Below, piece after piece: positions 17,478 to 27,165 of a stretch of DNA of 64,000 nt. The notes beneath the pieces were generated by a model. It had not been told where the DNA came from. It saw only the letters and a list, made by a program, of their open reading frames with translations, and did no database searches. The DNA lies in the NCBI RefSeq assembly GCF_011393025.1, contig NZ_JAAOEO010000002.1, positions 1-64,000 of the forward strand, in the 5' to 3' direction. The DNA is from Neobacillus terrae. GTDB taxonomy: Bacteria > Bacillota > Bacilli > Bacillales > Cytobacillaceae. Made by a program: the position numbers and the translations under genes. Positions within the stretch are counted from its first letter, which is position 1, and each line of letters opens with the position of its first letter.

Positions 17478-17702
17478 ATATGTTGATTGTTCCGCAGCGC
17501 AAAACTCCAGCGGGGGGAGACCCCACAGTCGTAAAGAGCGGAGGAGAAAGAGGAATGGAAGTTCCTTGTTCAGCCTCGACAAGCGATGGAGGGCCTGAAG
17601 ATGAAGTCGTTCTTTTACTTCAACGTCTGGTACTGAAGCTTCCTCGTGGGGCTAGGTGATCCGCCCGCGGAAAGCGAGCTCCGGAAGCAAAAATCAACAG
17701 AA
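17478..17702. repeat. Intergenic repeat element with short terminal inverted repeats
   Basis: A GC-rich stretch of about 225 bp unlike its AT-rich surroundings. It begins TTGATTGTTCCGCAGCGCAA and ends CGGAAGCAAAAATCAACAG; the ends pair over TGTTGATT/AATCAACA. The segment CCGCCCGCGGAAAGCGAGCT is of the kind that recurs between genes in many Bacillaceae genomes (from memory). No ORF. It sits between dctB and dctP. Confidence 0.65.
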
Positions 17703-17704
17703 CA

Positions 17705-17732
17705 GATAAAAAAGAGGGGAAATCCCCCTCTT
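17705..17732 (-). terminator. Terminator of dctB
   Basis: On the minus strand: AGAGGGG, loop GATTT, CCCCTCT, then TTTTTTATC. Confidence 0.88.
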
Positions 17733-17736
17733 TGTG

Positions 17737-18780
17737 CTATTTAGTATTCTGTATTTTTTTTATTAAGTCATTGCTTTTCTCATCGTTAAAATCACGATAG
17801 AGAGGATGGAAAACCTTCATCCATTCCTTTTTTTCATCATTGCTTAAAGAATGAATCTGTATAGGTGAACTATCTTTAATTTCTTTAAGCTGTATAGTGT
17901 TCATTTTCGTAGATTCATGTAAAATCCAAACAGTAGTTTCCTCCATAGCATTCTGAATCTCGTCTTGAATCTCAGGGGGGAGGCTTTTCCAAAACTTTTG
18001 ATTGATAATTACGATATATCCTAGATATCCATGATTGCTGATAGTCATATATTTCTGGAGCTTATAAATCCTTTTAGAGTAGATATTAGATATAGAATTT
18101 TCCTGTCCATCAACCTTGTGATTTTCCAGAGATTGATAAACCTCGTTAAACGAAGTAACGACAGGTTTAGCGTGCAGTAGGTTAAATTGTTCTGTAATCA
18201 CTTTGCCAGGCATTACCCTGAAAGATTGACCTTTAAAATCAGAAGGGTGAATAAGAGGCGTTTGGCTTGAAGTCATTTGCTTAAATCCATTACTCCAGAA
18301 AGCCATTCCCTTGATTTGCTGCTGGTCCACCATACCTAGAAGCTGACGGCCGACCTGGCCGGTGAAAATAGCTTTTACATGCCGGTCATCCCGGAAAATA
18401 AATGGCAGATCTAGCACCTCGAGGCTCGGGACAATATCTGTCAGTTTAGAATAAGAGGGAGCAATCATTTGAATTTTCCCATCCTGAAGAGCTTTAAGCT
18501 CATCAGTGTCAGAGTAAAGAATCCCATTAGGATAAACTTCTACTCTAACTTTTCCGTGAGTCTTTTTCTGGACGAGCTCAGCAAATTTCTGAGCAGCAAG
18601 ACCTTTAGGGGTATTTTCAGCAACTACATGGCTGAAACGAATAACTACTTGATCTTTTAATCCTTTTTGCTCATCGTCTGCCGGGATTTTACTGCGGTCA
18701 AAAAAAACCTCCGTACTGTTCATTACAAATATTATAAGAAGAGATAAAATTAGGCATGATGAGAGAATATACCATTTCAT
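17737..18780 (-). CDS. dctB: Extracellular C4-dicarboxylate-binding protein (TRAP DctP-type fold)
   Basis: About 347 residues. One N-terminal membrane segment or signal (WYILSSCLILSLLIIFVMNS) is followed by a periplasmic-binding-type domain of the TRAP solute-receptor family. VVIRFSHVVAENTPKGLAAQ opens the domain, and the signature FRVMPGKVITEQF and YQSLENHKVDGQENSISNIY are present. In B. subtilis DctB does not feed a TRAP transporter but helps the DctS kinase sense dicarboxylates, and here too no TRAP membrane subunits are nearby. ATG 18780 (GGAG ten bases upstream) is preferred over the TTG at 18795. Divergent from dctS. Confidence 0.88.
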   Translation of the reverse strand: MKWYILSSCLILSLLIIFVMNSTEVFFDRSKIPADDEQKGLKDQVVIRFSHVVAENTPKGLAAQKFAELVQKKTHGKVRVEVYPNGILYSDTDELKALQDGKIQMIAPSYSKLTDIVPSLEVLDLPFIFRDDRHVKAIFTGQVGRQLLGMVDQQQIKGMAFWSNGFKQMTSSQTPLIHPSDFKGQSFRVMPGKVITEQFNLLHAKPVVTSFNEVYQSLENHKVDGQENSISNIYSKRIYKLQKYMTISNHGYLGYIVIINQKFWKSLPPEIQDEIQNAMEETTVWILHESTKMNTIQLKEIKDSSPIQIHSLSNDEKKEWMKVFHPLYRDFNDEKSNDLIKKIQNTK

Positions 18781-18950
18781 TCTAGAAAACTCCAATTCTC
18801 AATTACTATCTTTATAAAAGTATAAAATTGCACTAGGATGATTTCTTTTTTCAAATTCATAATATCACTTTTTCTATTAAATGATTTAAGAAATCAGCTG
18901 GGATTGCTACAATATAGTAAAAAAGATTTTTATACTGGCGGTTGAGCGCA

Positions 18951-20561
18951 TTGAAAATAAATCTTGGCAGAATGCCAATCCACTGGAAGATTACGATTTT
19001 AACATTTTTTATTGTTTTCGTTACTTTGCTTCTCCTGGGCCTTTTTCTAGTAAATGAATTTATCCAGTCAAATGAAAACGAATTGAAGGAAAGGGCCATG
19101 ATTACAGCCAGGAATGTGTCGGAGCTTCCTGGAGTTCTGCCCAATATGTTTAATTCGGGGAAGCCGTCGGCATCACTAAATAACATAGTTGAAAAAATAA
19201 GAATGAATAACAAAGCAGAGTATATTGTGATTTTAAATATGGATCATGAAAGGCTGACACATCCGCTTCCTCAGATGAGAGGCACCATTTCAAAAGGAGA
19301 GGATGAAGGCCCGGCATTTGCGGAAAGCTCATATACCTCTAAGGCGAGAGGTGAAATAGGGACGGTAATTCGCGCTTTTGTACCCATCATGGATAAGGAC
19401 CATCAGCAGGCGGGAGTTGTTATCGCAGGGTATCGTCTTCCAAGTGTTTGGGAAACCCTTCTATCAATAAAAAAAGAGCTGCTTTTAATAGGTGGAATGT
19501 GCCTGTTTCTTGGAGGGTGGGGGGCTTGGCTCCTGGCAGCACAGATTAAGAAGCAAATGTTTTATCTGGAGCCATATGAAATTGCCAGACTAGTAACAGA
19601 AAGAACGGAAACCTTCAACGCTATGCATGAAGGTATTATTGCTATCGACAGCAATGAAAAAATTACTCTCTTTAACCGCAAAGCCTATGAAATTTTAGGA
19701 ATTACAGGAAATGTTATTAGCATGCCGATCAGAGAGATTTTGCCTGATACTTATCTGCCGGAAATACTTGAATACAATAAGGGTATTTATAATAAAGATC
19801 TTTATATTAATAACAGGACAATAATCAGCAACCGTTTCCCGATTATTGTCAATGAAGAGACAATTGGCGCAATTGCTGTTTTCCAGGATAGTACTGAAGT
19901 AAGAAAGCTTGCAGAAGAACTTACTGGAGTAAAAGCGTTTGTCAGTGCACTTCGGGCTCAGACTCACGAATATCTGAACAAGCTTCATACGATTGCGGGT
20001 CTTATTCAGCTGGGGAAAAATGAAACGGCGCTCGAATATGTTTTTGATGTCTCGGAAACACATGGAGAAATAACTAGATTTCTAAGTAAAAATATAAAGA
20101 ATGACAGTATTTCTGGTCTCCTTTTAAGTAAGATTTCGAGAGGGAAGGAGCTTGGTATTCTAGTGTCAATTGACCGAAGCAGCATTCTGCAGCAGCTTCC
20201 GGATACTTTAGATCATCATGATCTTGTATTGATTCTTGGCAATCTGATTGAAAATGCCTTTGATTCTTTTAAAAGTATGGACAGCGGGGAGAACGAGATT
20301 TATCTGAGCATTCAACAAACCGACGAATTTTTATCTATATTGGCTGAAGATAATGGCTGTGGAATTTCAGAGCAGGACCTTCCGCATATTTTTGAATACG
20401 GCTTTTCTTCAAAAAGGGCAGAGGGCCATGGAATTGGCTTGTTCCTTATTAAGCAGATTATCGAAAAGGGGAGAGGGGATGTCCATGTGGACTCGACCGT
20501 TAACCGGGGAACAGCCTTCACGATTACCTTCCCCATGAAAATAGGAGGCACTTATGATTGA
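18951..20561 (+). CDS. dctS: Sensor histidine kinase for C4-dicarboxylates
   Basis: About 537 residues, DcuS/CitA type. TM1 (about 16-36), an extracytoplasmic sensing domain (about 40-170), TM2 (LLLIGGMCLFLGGWGAWLLA), a cytoplasmic PAS domain (about 215-325, with FNAMHEGIIAIDSNEKITLF), the phospho-accepting His in RAQTHEYLNKLHTIAGLIQL, and an ATPase domain with LIENAFDSF (N box), EDNGCGIS and GHGIGLFLIKQI. The start is uncertain: TTG 18942 lies directly on the weak GGCGG, so TTG 18951 is preferred. It overlaps dctR by 8 bp, so the pair is translationally coupled. Confidence 0.9.
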   Translation: MKINLGRMPIHWKITILTFFIVFVTLLLLGLFLVNEFIQSNENELKERAMITARNVSELPGVLPNMFNSGKPSASLNNIVEKIRMNNKAEYIVILNMDHERLTHPLPQMRGTISKGEDEGPAFAESSYTSKARGEIGTVIRAFVPIMDKDHQQAGVVIAGYRLPSVWETLLSIKKELLLIGGMCLFLGGWGAWLLAAQIKKQMFYLEPYEIARLVTERTETFNAMHEGIIAIDSNEKITLFNRKAYEILGITGNVISMPIREILPDTYLPEILEYNKGIYNKDLYINNRTIISNRFPIIVNEETIGAIAVFQDSTEVRKLAEELTGVKAFVSALRAQTHEYLNKLHTIAGLIQLGKNETALEYVFDVSETHGEITRFLSKNIKNDSISGLLLSKISRGKELGILVSIDRSSILQQLPDTLDHHDLVLILGNLIENAFDSFKSMDSGENEIYLSIQQTDEFLSILAEDNGCGISEQDLPHIFEYGFSSKRAEGHGIGLFLIKQIIEKGRGDVHVDSTVNRGTAFTITFPMKIGGTYD

Positions 20562-21231
20562 TGTAGTTTTGATTGAAGATGATCCAATGGTTCAGGAGGT
20601 TAACCGGCAATTTGTGAGTATGGTTGAGGGATTTCAGGTCACAGGTATTGCTTCAAATGGTAAAGAAGGTATGGAGCTAATAAAGTCCAAAAGACCTGAT
20701 TTAGTTTTAATCGATGTGTATATGCCTAATCTAAATGGACTCGAAACAATGACACTCCTTAGGGCTGAACAAATTTCAGTGGACGTCATTGCGATTACCG
20801 CTGCCAGTGATATAGAAACCGTAAAGGCATTCCTTCAGAATGGGGCTTTTGATTATATCATGAAGCCCTTCAAGTTTGATCGATTGAAAATGGCTCTTAA
20901 AAATTACAGAAACTACAATGAAAAAATAAACAGGCTTGAAAATGTGTCCCAAAAAGAATTAGATGCATTGCTCCTTACACTGCCGCAGGAGAATTCAGCC
21001 CCAAATCAGCTGCCAAAAGGTCTGCATGAGGTTACTTTTAAAAAAATTTATGCTCATTTAAAAAATACCAAAGCTCCCCTGTCAGCTGAGGAGGTAGCGG
21101 ATGAAATTGGGATTGCCAGGGTCACAGCGAGAAGGTACCTGGAATACTTAGAAGGCAGCGGGCAGGTCATCCTTGATGTGACATACGGAGGGATAGGCCG
21201 GCCCATTAACAGATATATCATAAAAGGATAA
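20554..21231 (+). CDS. dctR: Response regulator of the DctS kinase
   Basis: 225 residues, CitB/DcuR type. The receiver domain is at residues 1-120, with acidic EDD near 8-10, phospho-acceptor Asp in LVLIDVYMPN (about 54), and Lys in DYIMKPFKFDR. The C-terminal DNA-binding domain (about 165-225) includes LSAEEVADEIGIARVTARRY. In B. subtilis DctR activates dctP, and the same is inferred here because dctP lies 3 kb away. The start ATG lies in the dctS stop region, with RBS AATAGGAGG. Confidence 0.92.
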   Translation: MIDVVLIEDDPMVQEVNRQFVSMVEGFQVTGIASNGKEGMELIKSKRPDLVLIDVYMPNLNGLETMTLLRAEQISVDVIAITAASDIETVKAFLQNGAFDYIMKPFKFDRLKMALKNYRNYNEKINRLENVSQKELDALLLTLPQENSAPNQLPKGLHEVTFKKIYAHLKNTKAPLSAEEVADEIGIARVTARRYLEYLEGSGQVILDVTYGGIGRPINRYIIKG

Positions 21232-21284
21232 TGGCTTGCATATTCTTTTGCAGAGGATTATATTAAAAAGAAATAAAGATGATT

Positions 21285-21330
21285 CATAATCGAACGTTTT
21301 AAGTAAAAACATCTTGAATGTTCGTAATTT
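21285..21330 (+). promoter_or_regulatory. PurR operator (two inverted PurBoxes)
   Basis: AATCGAACGTTTT (21288-21300) and, inverted, AATGTTCGTAATT (21317-21329) fit the PurBox pattern around CGAAC. Two PurBoxes in opposite orientation about 16 bp apart, just upstream of the promoter, is the known PurR arrangement at Bacillus pur genes. PurR represses unless PRPP is high. Confidence 0.85.
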
Positions 21331-21333
21331 GGT

Positions 21334-21363
21334 TTGACATTACCCGTTTTAGATTGCTATGAT
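21334..21363 (+). promoter_or_regulatory. Promoter of the pur operon
   Basis: TTGACA (21334-21339), 18-bp spacer, TATGAT (21358-21363), directly after the PurR boxes and before the riboswitch. Confidence 0.85.
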
Positions 21364-21384
21364 AGTATTAATCAAATAATTTGT

Positions 21385-21455
21385 ACCTCGTATAATAATG
21401 GGAATATGGCCCATGAGTCTCTACCCGGCTGCCGTAAATAGCCGGACTATGAGGG
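21385..21455 (+). ncRNA. Guanine-type purine riboswitch aptamer
   Basis: The conserved core reads CCTCGTATAATAATGGGAAT, ATGGCCCATGAGTCTCTACC, CGGCTGCCGTAAATAGCCGG and ACTATGAGG. P1 pairs CCTC with GAGG; P2 (GGGAATATGGCCC) and P3 (CCGGCTGCCGTAAATAGCCGG) carry the kissing loops. The deciding base in GACTATG is C, which selects guanine/hypoxanthine rather than adenine. It acts on the terminator at 21521-21576. Confidence 0.95.
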
Positions 21456-21520
21456 AGAGTTTTTCTATTCTGCATATAAGCTGTATGCATAGGCTTGTTT
21501 ATTTGCATACTTTTTCTATT

Positions 21521-21576
21521 GCCCGGAATGGTTGCTTTCTCTTATAGAGAAGACAATCCATTTCGGGCTTTTTTAT
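21521..21576 (+). terminator. Riboswitch-controlled terminator (expression platform)
   Basis: GCCCGGAATGG pairs with CCATTTCGGGC, with an inner TTCTCT/AGAGAA stem, then TTTTTTATTTT. With guanine bound this hairpin would form and stop transcription about 90 bp before purE. A competing hairpin, GTATGCA (21483-21489) with TGCATAC (21504-21510), lies between aptamer and terminator. Confidence 0.85.
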
Positions 21577-21680
21577 TTTAAAGCTGTGTTACGGATAATG
21601 TTGGTTTTTTGATTATATATCGTGAGTGAAAATCCACAGAGACGTTTAACATAGCCATAATTAAAGGGAGAGTGGAAGTT

Positions 21681-22166
21681 TTGCCGGATGTTTCAGTCAT
21701 TATGGGCAGCAAATCAGATTGGGAGACTATGAAAAATACATGCTTAATATTGGAAAAGCTTCATATTGAGTATGAAAAAAAAGTGATTTCAGCTCATAGA
21801 ACTCCTTCTTATATGTTTGACTATGCTGAAAAGGCGAGAGAAAAAGGCATTAAAGTTATTATCGCCGGAGCCGGTGGTGCCGCACATTTGCCGGGGATGG
21901 TTGCTGCTCTCACTACCTTGCCGGTAATCGGAGTTCCGGTTCAGTCAAAAGCATTAAACGGTCTGGATTCTCTGTTATCCATTGTACAAATGCCCGGCGG
22001 GATTCCGGTAGCAACAACAGCCATTGGAAAAGCAGGAGCTGAAAATGCAGGGTATTTGGCGGCTCAGATATTGGGTGCTTTTGATTCAAATGTGGCAGCC
22101 AGAATATCTGAAGTCAGAGAAGAAATGAAAAGCAAAGTAATGGAAAGCGGTGAGGAGCTTGTCTAA
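21681..22166 (+). CDS. purE: 5-(carboxyamino)imidazole ribonucleotide mutase
   Basis: Class I PurE, 161 residues, converts N5-CAIR to CAIR. The N-terminal [11 protein letters not shown], the catalytic-His loop [11 protein letters not shown], and [18 protein letters not shown] are typical. A GTG at 21672 directly abuts the RBS (AAAGGGAG), so TTG 21681, at 10-nt spacing, is the likely start and matches the homologous N-terminus. It is the first gene of the operon, after the riboswitch, and overlaps purK. Confidence 0.95.
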   Translation: MPDVSVIMGSKSDWETMKNTCLILEKLHIEYEKKVISAHRTPSYMFDYAEKAREKGIKVIIAGAGGAAHLPGMVAALTTLPVIGVPVQSKALNGLDSLLSIVQMPGGIPVATTAIGKAGAENAGYLAAQILGAFDSNVAARISEVREEMKSKVMESGEELV

Positions 22167-23316
22167 TAAAGTGATTCTACCAGGACAAACAATTGGGATA
22201 ATCGGCGGTGGCCAGCTTGGCAGAATGATGGCACTGGCTGCTAAAGCACAGGGGTTTCGAATAGCTGTTCTTGATCCGGAGGAGAATTCACCATGCGGCC
22301 AGGTTGCTGACATCGAAGTTACAGGCGGGTATAACGATATGGAGGCAATTCGCACGCTGGCAGAAATTAGCGACGTTATTACATATGAATTTGAAAATAT
22401 AGATGCTGAAGCACTTAATTGGCTTTGTCAAAATGCCTATGTTCCCCAGGGAGAAAGAGTATTGAAAATTACTCAGGACAGGCTGAACGAAAAACAAGCA
22501 ATCCTCGAGGCGGGCCTTTATCCTGTTCCATTCGAAAGAGTGGATGAAGAGGAGGAATTGGGACAGAAAATAAATAGAATCGGTGGTTTTCCAGCGGTTT
22601 TAAAAACCGCAAAAGGAGGCTACGACGGAAAAGGCCAATATGTTATCAGGCGTGAAGATGATATAGAAAATGCATTAATACTACTGGCACATGGATCATG
22701 TGTACTTGAAAAATGGATTGAGTTTGAAAAGGAAATATCAATAATCGTTACTAGAAAAATAGATGGAGAGATGAAATTCTTCCCTGCCGCTGAAAATGTC
22801 CACAAAAATAATATTCTGCATAAAACCATTGTGCCTGCTCTAATTTCGGATGACACAGAGCATAAAGCCAAAAGAATGGCTGGCAGGCTTGCTGATTATC
22901 TTGAGCTGGTCGGGACCCTGGCTGTTGAAATGTTTGTTGGAAAAGATGGTGAACTTTATATAAATGAAATGGCTCCACGCCCACATAATTCTGGCCACTA
23001 TACCATTGAGGCCTGTGAAACATCTCAGTTTGAGCAGCATATCCGTGCTCTTTGCAGCTGGGAATTGGGAAGTACAGAGCTTTTAAAACCGGCAGTTATG
23101 TATAACATATTAGGCCAGCATCTTGAACCCCTTTTGGAAACGATCCCTGCACCGGCAGATTGGAAGATTCATTTATATGGAAAAAAAGAGCCTAGAGAAA
23201 ATCGGAAAATGGGTCATATCACCATTTTAGAAGAATCTCTAGAAAAGGCAGAGGCGTCCGCCGCAGTAAGTCTGATTTGGAATGAAAAAAAAGCAGAAGG
23301 GATGAAGTTGGCATGA
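22150..23316 (+). CDS. purK: 5-(carboxyamino)imidazole ribonucleotide synthase
   Basis: An ATP-grasp enzyme of about 388 residues making N5-CAIR from AIR, bicarbonate and ATP; partner of Pur[21 protein letters not shown] opens the protein; [14 protein letters not shown] is the ATP-grasp loop; [30 protein letters not shown] and [10 protein letters not shown] hold metal and substrate residues. GTG 22150 or TTG 22159 (homology favours the latter) could be the start. Its last bases overlap purC; in B. subtilis purB lies between them. Confidence 0.94.
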   Translation: MRSLSNKVILPGQTIGIIGGGQLGRMMALAAKAQGFRIAVLDPEENSPCGQVADIEVTGGYNDMEAIRTLAEISDVITYEFENIDAEALNWLCQNAYVPQGERVLKITQDRLNEKQAILEAGLYPVPFERVDEEEELGQKINRIGGFPAVLKTAKGGYDGKGQYVIRREDDIENALILLAHGSCVLEKWIEFEKEISIIVTRKIDGEMKFFPAAENVHKNNILHKTIVPALISDDTEHKAKRMAGRLADYLELVGTLAVEMFVGKDGELYINEMAPRPHNSGHYTIEACETSQFEQHIRALCSWELGSTELLKPAVMYNILGQHLEPLLETIPAPADWKIHLYGKKEPRENRKMGHITILEESLEKAEASAAVSLIWNEKKAEGMKLA

Positions 23317-24032
23317 ACAAAGGTGAGCTTTTATACGAAGGAAAAGCAAAGAGAATCTATTCCACCGAGGATGAAGGCATAGTATGGGTTGAATATAAAG
23401 ACTCAGCGACTGCTTTCAATGGTGAAAAAAAAGCGAGTATTGCAGGTAAGGGCATGCTGAATAACCAGATTACTAGTTTGCTATTTTCAATGCTTAACGA
23501 CAAAGGTGTTAAATCCCACTTTATCAGCAAGTTATCTGAAACAGAACAGCTGGTAAAACGGGTGAAAATCATCCCTCTTGAGGTAGTAGTTCGAAATCTG
23601 GCTGCCGGCAGCCTTTCAAAGCGGCTTGGAATTCCAGAGGGAAAAGCTTTCACCAGGCCAATGGTTGAGTTTTATTACAAAAACGATGATCTTGGTGACC
23701 CAATACTGACAGAGGACCATATCAGAGAAATGGAATTAGCCACACCTGAAGAATTAAAGGAACTTAAGGATAAAGCTTTGGAAGTAAACTCGGTTTTATC
23801 ACTGTATTTTAAAGAACTTGGTATTCGTCTTGTTGATTTTAAACTTGAATTTGGGATAGACCAGAACGGCAATATTCTTCTAGCAGACGAAATTTCACCT
23901 GATACATGCAGGCTTTGGGATATAGCTACCAATGAAAAGCTGGATAAGGATGTTTTCCGCCGGGATTTAGGAAGCCTTACAGAAGCATATACAAAAATTT
24001 TGATGAAAGTGGAGGGCAAGCAGCATGTATAA
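23313..24032 (+). CDS. purC: Phosphoribosylaminoimidazole-succinocarboxamide synthase
   Basis: SAICAR synthetase, 239 residues, joins CAIR and aspartate using ATP. YEGKAKRIYS near the N-terminus, KDSATAFNGEKKASIAGKG, EVVVRNLAAGSLSKRLG and LLADEISPDTCRLWD are the family signatures. The ATG overlaps the purK stop (ATGA). The product needs adenylosuccinate lyase (PurB) for the next step, and that gene is not in this window. Confidence 0.96.
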   Translation: MNKGELLYEGKAKRIYSTEDEGIVWVEYKDSATAFNGEKKASIAGKGMLNNQITSLLFSMLNDKGVKSHFISKLSETEQLVKRVKIIPLEVVVRNLAAGSLSKRLGIPEGKAFTRPMVEFYYKNDDLGDPILTEDHIREMELATPEELKELKDKALEVNSVLSLYFKELGIRLVDFKLEFGIDQNGNILLADEISPDTCRLWDIATNEKLDKDVFRRDLGSLTEAYTKILMKVEGKQHV

Positions 24033-24279
24033 AGTAAAAGTTTATGTAACTTTAAGGGAAAGTGTATTGGATCCACAGGGTGAAGCTGTTAAAAATGCTC
24101 TTCACTCCATGAATTACGGAGAAGTTGGAAGCGTTCGAATCGGTAAATATATGGAGCTTGAAATTGAAAAAGGCAGCAAAGAAGTTGAGGAAACAGTTAA
24201 TGAAATCTGCAGCCGTCTTCTATCTAATCCTGTAATTGAGAATTATCGTTATGAAATTGAGGAGTGTGTGGCCCTGTGA
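24025..24279 (+). CDS. purS: FGAM synthase subunit PurS
   Basis: 84 residues. A small scaffold subunit that joins PurQ and PurL into the three-part formylglycinamidine ribonucleotide synthase of Gram-positives. [20 protein letters not shown] and [14 protein letters not shown] are typical. It overlaps purC by 8 bp and purQ by 4 bp. Confidence 0.95.
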   Translation: MYKVKVYVTLRESVLDPQGEAVKNALHSMNYGEVGSVRIGKYMELEIEKGSKEVEETVNEICSRLLSNPVIENYRYEIEECVAL

Positions 24280-24962
24280 AATTTGCTGTGATAGTTTTTC
24301 CAGGATCCAATTGCGACCTTGATATGTTTCATGCCATTAAGGATGAATTAGGTGAAGAGGCAGATTATATTTTTCATGACAGTGAAAGTCTTGATGGCTA
24401 TGATGCCATCCTTCTTCCAGGTGGTTTTTCTTACGGAGACTATCTTCGAACAGGTTCCATTGCCCGTTTTAGCAATGTAATGAAGGAAATTATCAAGGCA
24501 GCTGATGCAGGAAAGCCTATTCTGGGTGTTTGCAATGGATTTCAAATCCTCCTCGAGACAGGCCTTCTTCCTGGCGCTATGCTTCGCAATGAAAATATGA
24601 AGTTTATTTGCCAGGATGTCCAATTGAAAGTACAAAACAATGAAACGTTATTTACCACGGGGTATGAAAATGGAGAAATTATCACAATTCCTATTGCTCA
24701 TGGTGAGGGCAATTACTTTTGCGACACAGACACCTTAAAGGAACTTAAAAATAACAAGCAGATTGTTTTTTCATATGAAGGTGTAAATCCCAATGGCAGC
24801 ATTGAAAATATCGCTGGCATTACGAATAGAAAAGGCAATGTACTGGGGATGATGCCACATCCTGAGAGAGCAGTAGATTCTTTGCTTGGAGGAGCAGATG
24901 GCTTAAAGCTCTTCAAATCAATCGTCAAAAACTGGAGGGAAGCAAATGTTATTAAAGCTTGA
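24276..24962 (+). CDS. purQ: FGAM synthase glutaminase subunit PurQ
   Basis: 228 residues; class I glutamine amidotransferase that supplies ammonia to PurL. Nucleophile Cys in GVCNGFQIL, catalytic His/Glu in [18 protein letters not shown] starts the protein. The frame opens at GTG 24264, but GTG 24276, overlapping the purS stop and 11 bases after GAGGAG, matches the known N-terminus (KFAVIVFPG). Confidence 0.95.
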   Translation: MKFAVIVFPGSNCDLDMFHAIKDELGEEADYIFHDSESLDGYDAILLPGGFSYGDYLRTGSIARFSNVMKEIIKAADAGKPILGVCNGFQILLETGLLPGAMLRNENMKFICQDVQLKVQNNETLFTTGYENGEIITIPIAHGEGNYFCDTDTLKELKNNKQIVFSYEGVNPNGSIENIAGITNRKGNVLGMMPHPERAVDSLLGGADGLKLFKSIVKNWREANVIKA

Positions 24963-27165
24963 GCCAAGTCCGGAGCAGATTAAAGCAGACCGTCTTTATC
25001 GTGATATGGGTTTATCTGATCAGGAGTTTTCGATGATTGAAAGAATCATAGGAAGATTGCCTAATTTTACGGAGACAGGACTATTTTCAGTAATGTGGTC
25101 AGAACACTGCAGTTATAAAAATTCCAAACCTGTTTTAAAAAGATTTCCAACAACTGGTGAGAGGGTACTCCAGGGGCCAGGTGAGGGTGCAGGAATCGTT
25201 GATATCGGGGACGGTCAGGCAGTTGTTTTTAAAATTGAAAGCCATAATCACCCTTCGGCAATTGAGCCCTATCAGGGGGCGGCAACAGGTGTAGGAGGAA
25301 TTATCCGAGATGTCTTTTCCATGGGTGCAAGACCTATAGCCATTCTTAACTCTCTGCGTTTCGGGGAGCTTGATAACGAAAGAGTAAAATATCTTTTTAA
25401 AGAAATAGTTGCCGGAATCGCTGGTTATGGTAACTGCATCGGTATCCCAACTGTTGGAGGAGAAATACAATTCGACGCTTCCTACGAAGGGAATCCTTTG
25501 GTAAATGCCATGTGTGTTGGATTAATCGACCACGATAGCATTAAAAAAGGCCAGGCACATGGCGCGGGAAATACCGTTATGTATGTTGGGGCCAAAACCG
25601 GCAGAGATGGAATCCATGGTGCCACTTTTGCTTCAGAAGAACTGACTGAGAAATCGGAAGAGAAAAGACCAGCCGTACAGGTTGGCGATCCATTTATGGA
25701 AAAGCTCCTTTTGGAAGCTTGTCTTGAGGCAGTTAAGTCAGACGCTTTAGTCGGAATTCAGGACATGGGAGCAGCAGGGCTAACCAGCTCCTCAGCCGAA
25801 ATGGCCAGCAAAGCAGGCATGGGAATAGAAATGAATCTGGACCTTATTCCGCAGCGTGAAACTGGTATGACTCCATATGAAATGATGCTGTCAGAATCCC
25901 AGGAACGCATGCTTTTGGTGGTGGAAGCAGGAAGAGGGAAGGAAATTAGCGATATCTTTTTAAAATATGGATTGGAAGCTGTCAGGGTTGGGCAGGTAAC
26001 AGAGGATAAAATGCTCAGACTCCTTCATCACGGTGAGGTAGTAGCTGATGTACCAGCGGATGCACTTGCTGAAGAAGCTCCTGTATATCATAAGCCTTCC
26101 TCAGAACCAAAGTATTTCCGTGATTTCCAAAGTATCGGAGAAGCGATTCCTTCTGTTGAAAATTATAAGGATACATTTCTGAAGCTATTGGCACAGCCAA
26201 CCATTGCAAGCAAAGAGTGGGTTTACAGCCAATATGATTATATGGTCCGGACCAGTACCGTTGTATCCCCTGGTTCTGATGCAGCCGTTGTACGCATCCG
26301 CGGCACAAGAAAGGCATTGGCTATGACAACGGATTGTAACTCCCGTTATTTATATCTTGACCCTGAAATGGGAGGGAAAATAGCCGTTGCAGAAGCAGCA
26401 AGGAATATCGTCTGCTCAGGTGCAGAGCCGCTTGCGATTACTGACTGCCTGAACTTCGGTAATCCAGAAAAGCCTGAAATTTTCTGGCAGATTGAAAAAG
26501 CCGCGGATGGAATTAGTGAGGCATGCCGTACCCTTGCTACTCCGGTCATTGGAGGGAATGTATCTCTTTATAATGAAACAAATGGAACAGCGGTTTATCC
26601 AACACCCGTTATTGGAATGGTCGGCCTTGTGGAGGACATTAACCATATAACAACTCAAAGCTTTAAAAATGCAGGGGACCTTATTTATTTAATAGGTGAA
26701 ACTGCAGCTGAATTTGGAGGAAGCGAGCTGCAAAAGCTTACTACCGGCAGGATTTATGGAAAGTCGCCAGCTATAAATTTGGAAAAAGAACAGCAAAGAC
26801 AGTCAGAAATTCTAGCAGCGATCCGCTCAGGGCTTATTTCCTCGGCACATGATCTTTCAGAGGGCGGCTTGTCTATTGCACTGGCTGAATGCCTAATGGG
26901 AACAAAGGGGCTTGGAGTGAAGGTCCAGATTGAAGGGGATCCTGTCACTAATCTTTTCAGTGAAACTCAATCACGATACCTTTTATCTGTCAAAAAAGAA
27001 CACCAATCTAAAATAGAGGCAATGATTGAGGATTGCGTACTGATTGGTGAAGTAAACGACTCTGCAGCTCTTGCAGTCTTCTCGGGAGACCAGGAACTGA
27101 TTAAAGCGGACGTTAAAGACCTTGAAACAATCTGGAAAGGGGCTATCCCATGCTTGCTGAAATAA
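24946..27165 (+). CDS. purL: FGAM synthase large subunit PurL
   Basis: 739 residues, the short PurL that works with PurS and Pur[61 protein letters not shown] and [18 protein letters not shown] are conserved ATP/FGAR-binding segments. Overlaps purQ by 17 bp and purF by 16 bp, indicating tight coupling. Confidence 0.97.
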   Translation: MLLKLEPSPEQIKADRLYRDMGLSDQEFSMIERIIGRLPNFTETGLFSVMWSEHCSYKNSKPVLKRFPTTGERVLQGPGEGAGIVDIGDGQAVVFKIESHNHPSAIEPYQGAATGVGGIIRDVFSMGARPIAILNSLRFGELDNERVKYLFKEIVAGIAGYGNCIGIPTVGGEIQFDASYEGNPLVNAMCVGLIDHDSIKKGQAHGAGNTVMYVGAKTGRDGIHGATFASEELTEKSEEKRPAVQVGDPFMEKLLLEACLEAVKSDALVGIQDMGAAGLTSSSAEMASKAGMGIEMNLDLIPQRETGMTPYEMMLSESQERMLLVVEAGRGKEISDIFLKYGLEAVRVGQVTEDKMLRLLHHGEVVADVPADALAEEAPVYHKPSSEPKYFRDFQSIGEAIPSVENYKDTFLKLLAQPTIASKEWVYSQYDYMVRTSTVVSPGSDAAVVRIRGTRKALAMTTDCNSRYLYLDPEMGGKIAVAEAARNIVCSGAEPLAITDCLNFGNPEKPEIFWQIEKAADGISEACRTLATPVIGGNVSLYNETNGTAVYPTPVIGMVGLVEDINHITTQSFKNAGDLIYLIGETAAEFGGSELQKLTTGRIYGKSPAINLEKEQQRQSEILAAIRSGLISSAHDLSEGGLSIALAECLMGTKGLGVKVQIEGDPVTNLFSETQSRYLLSVKKEHQSKIEAMIEDCVLIGEVNDSAALAVFSGDQELIKADVKDLETIWKGAIPCLLK

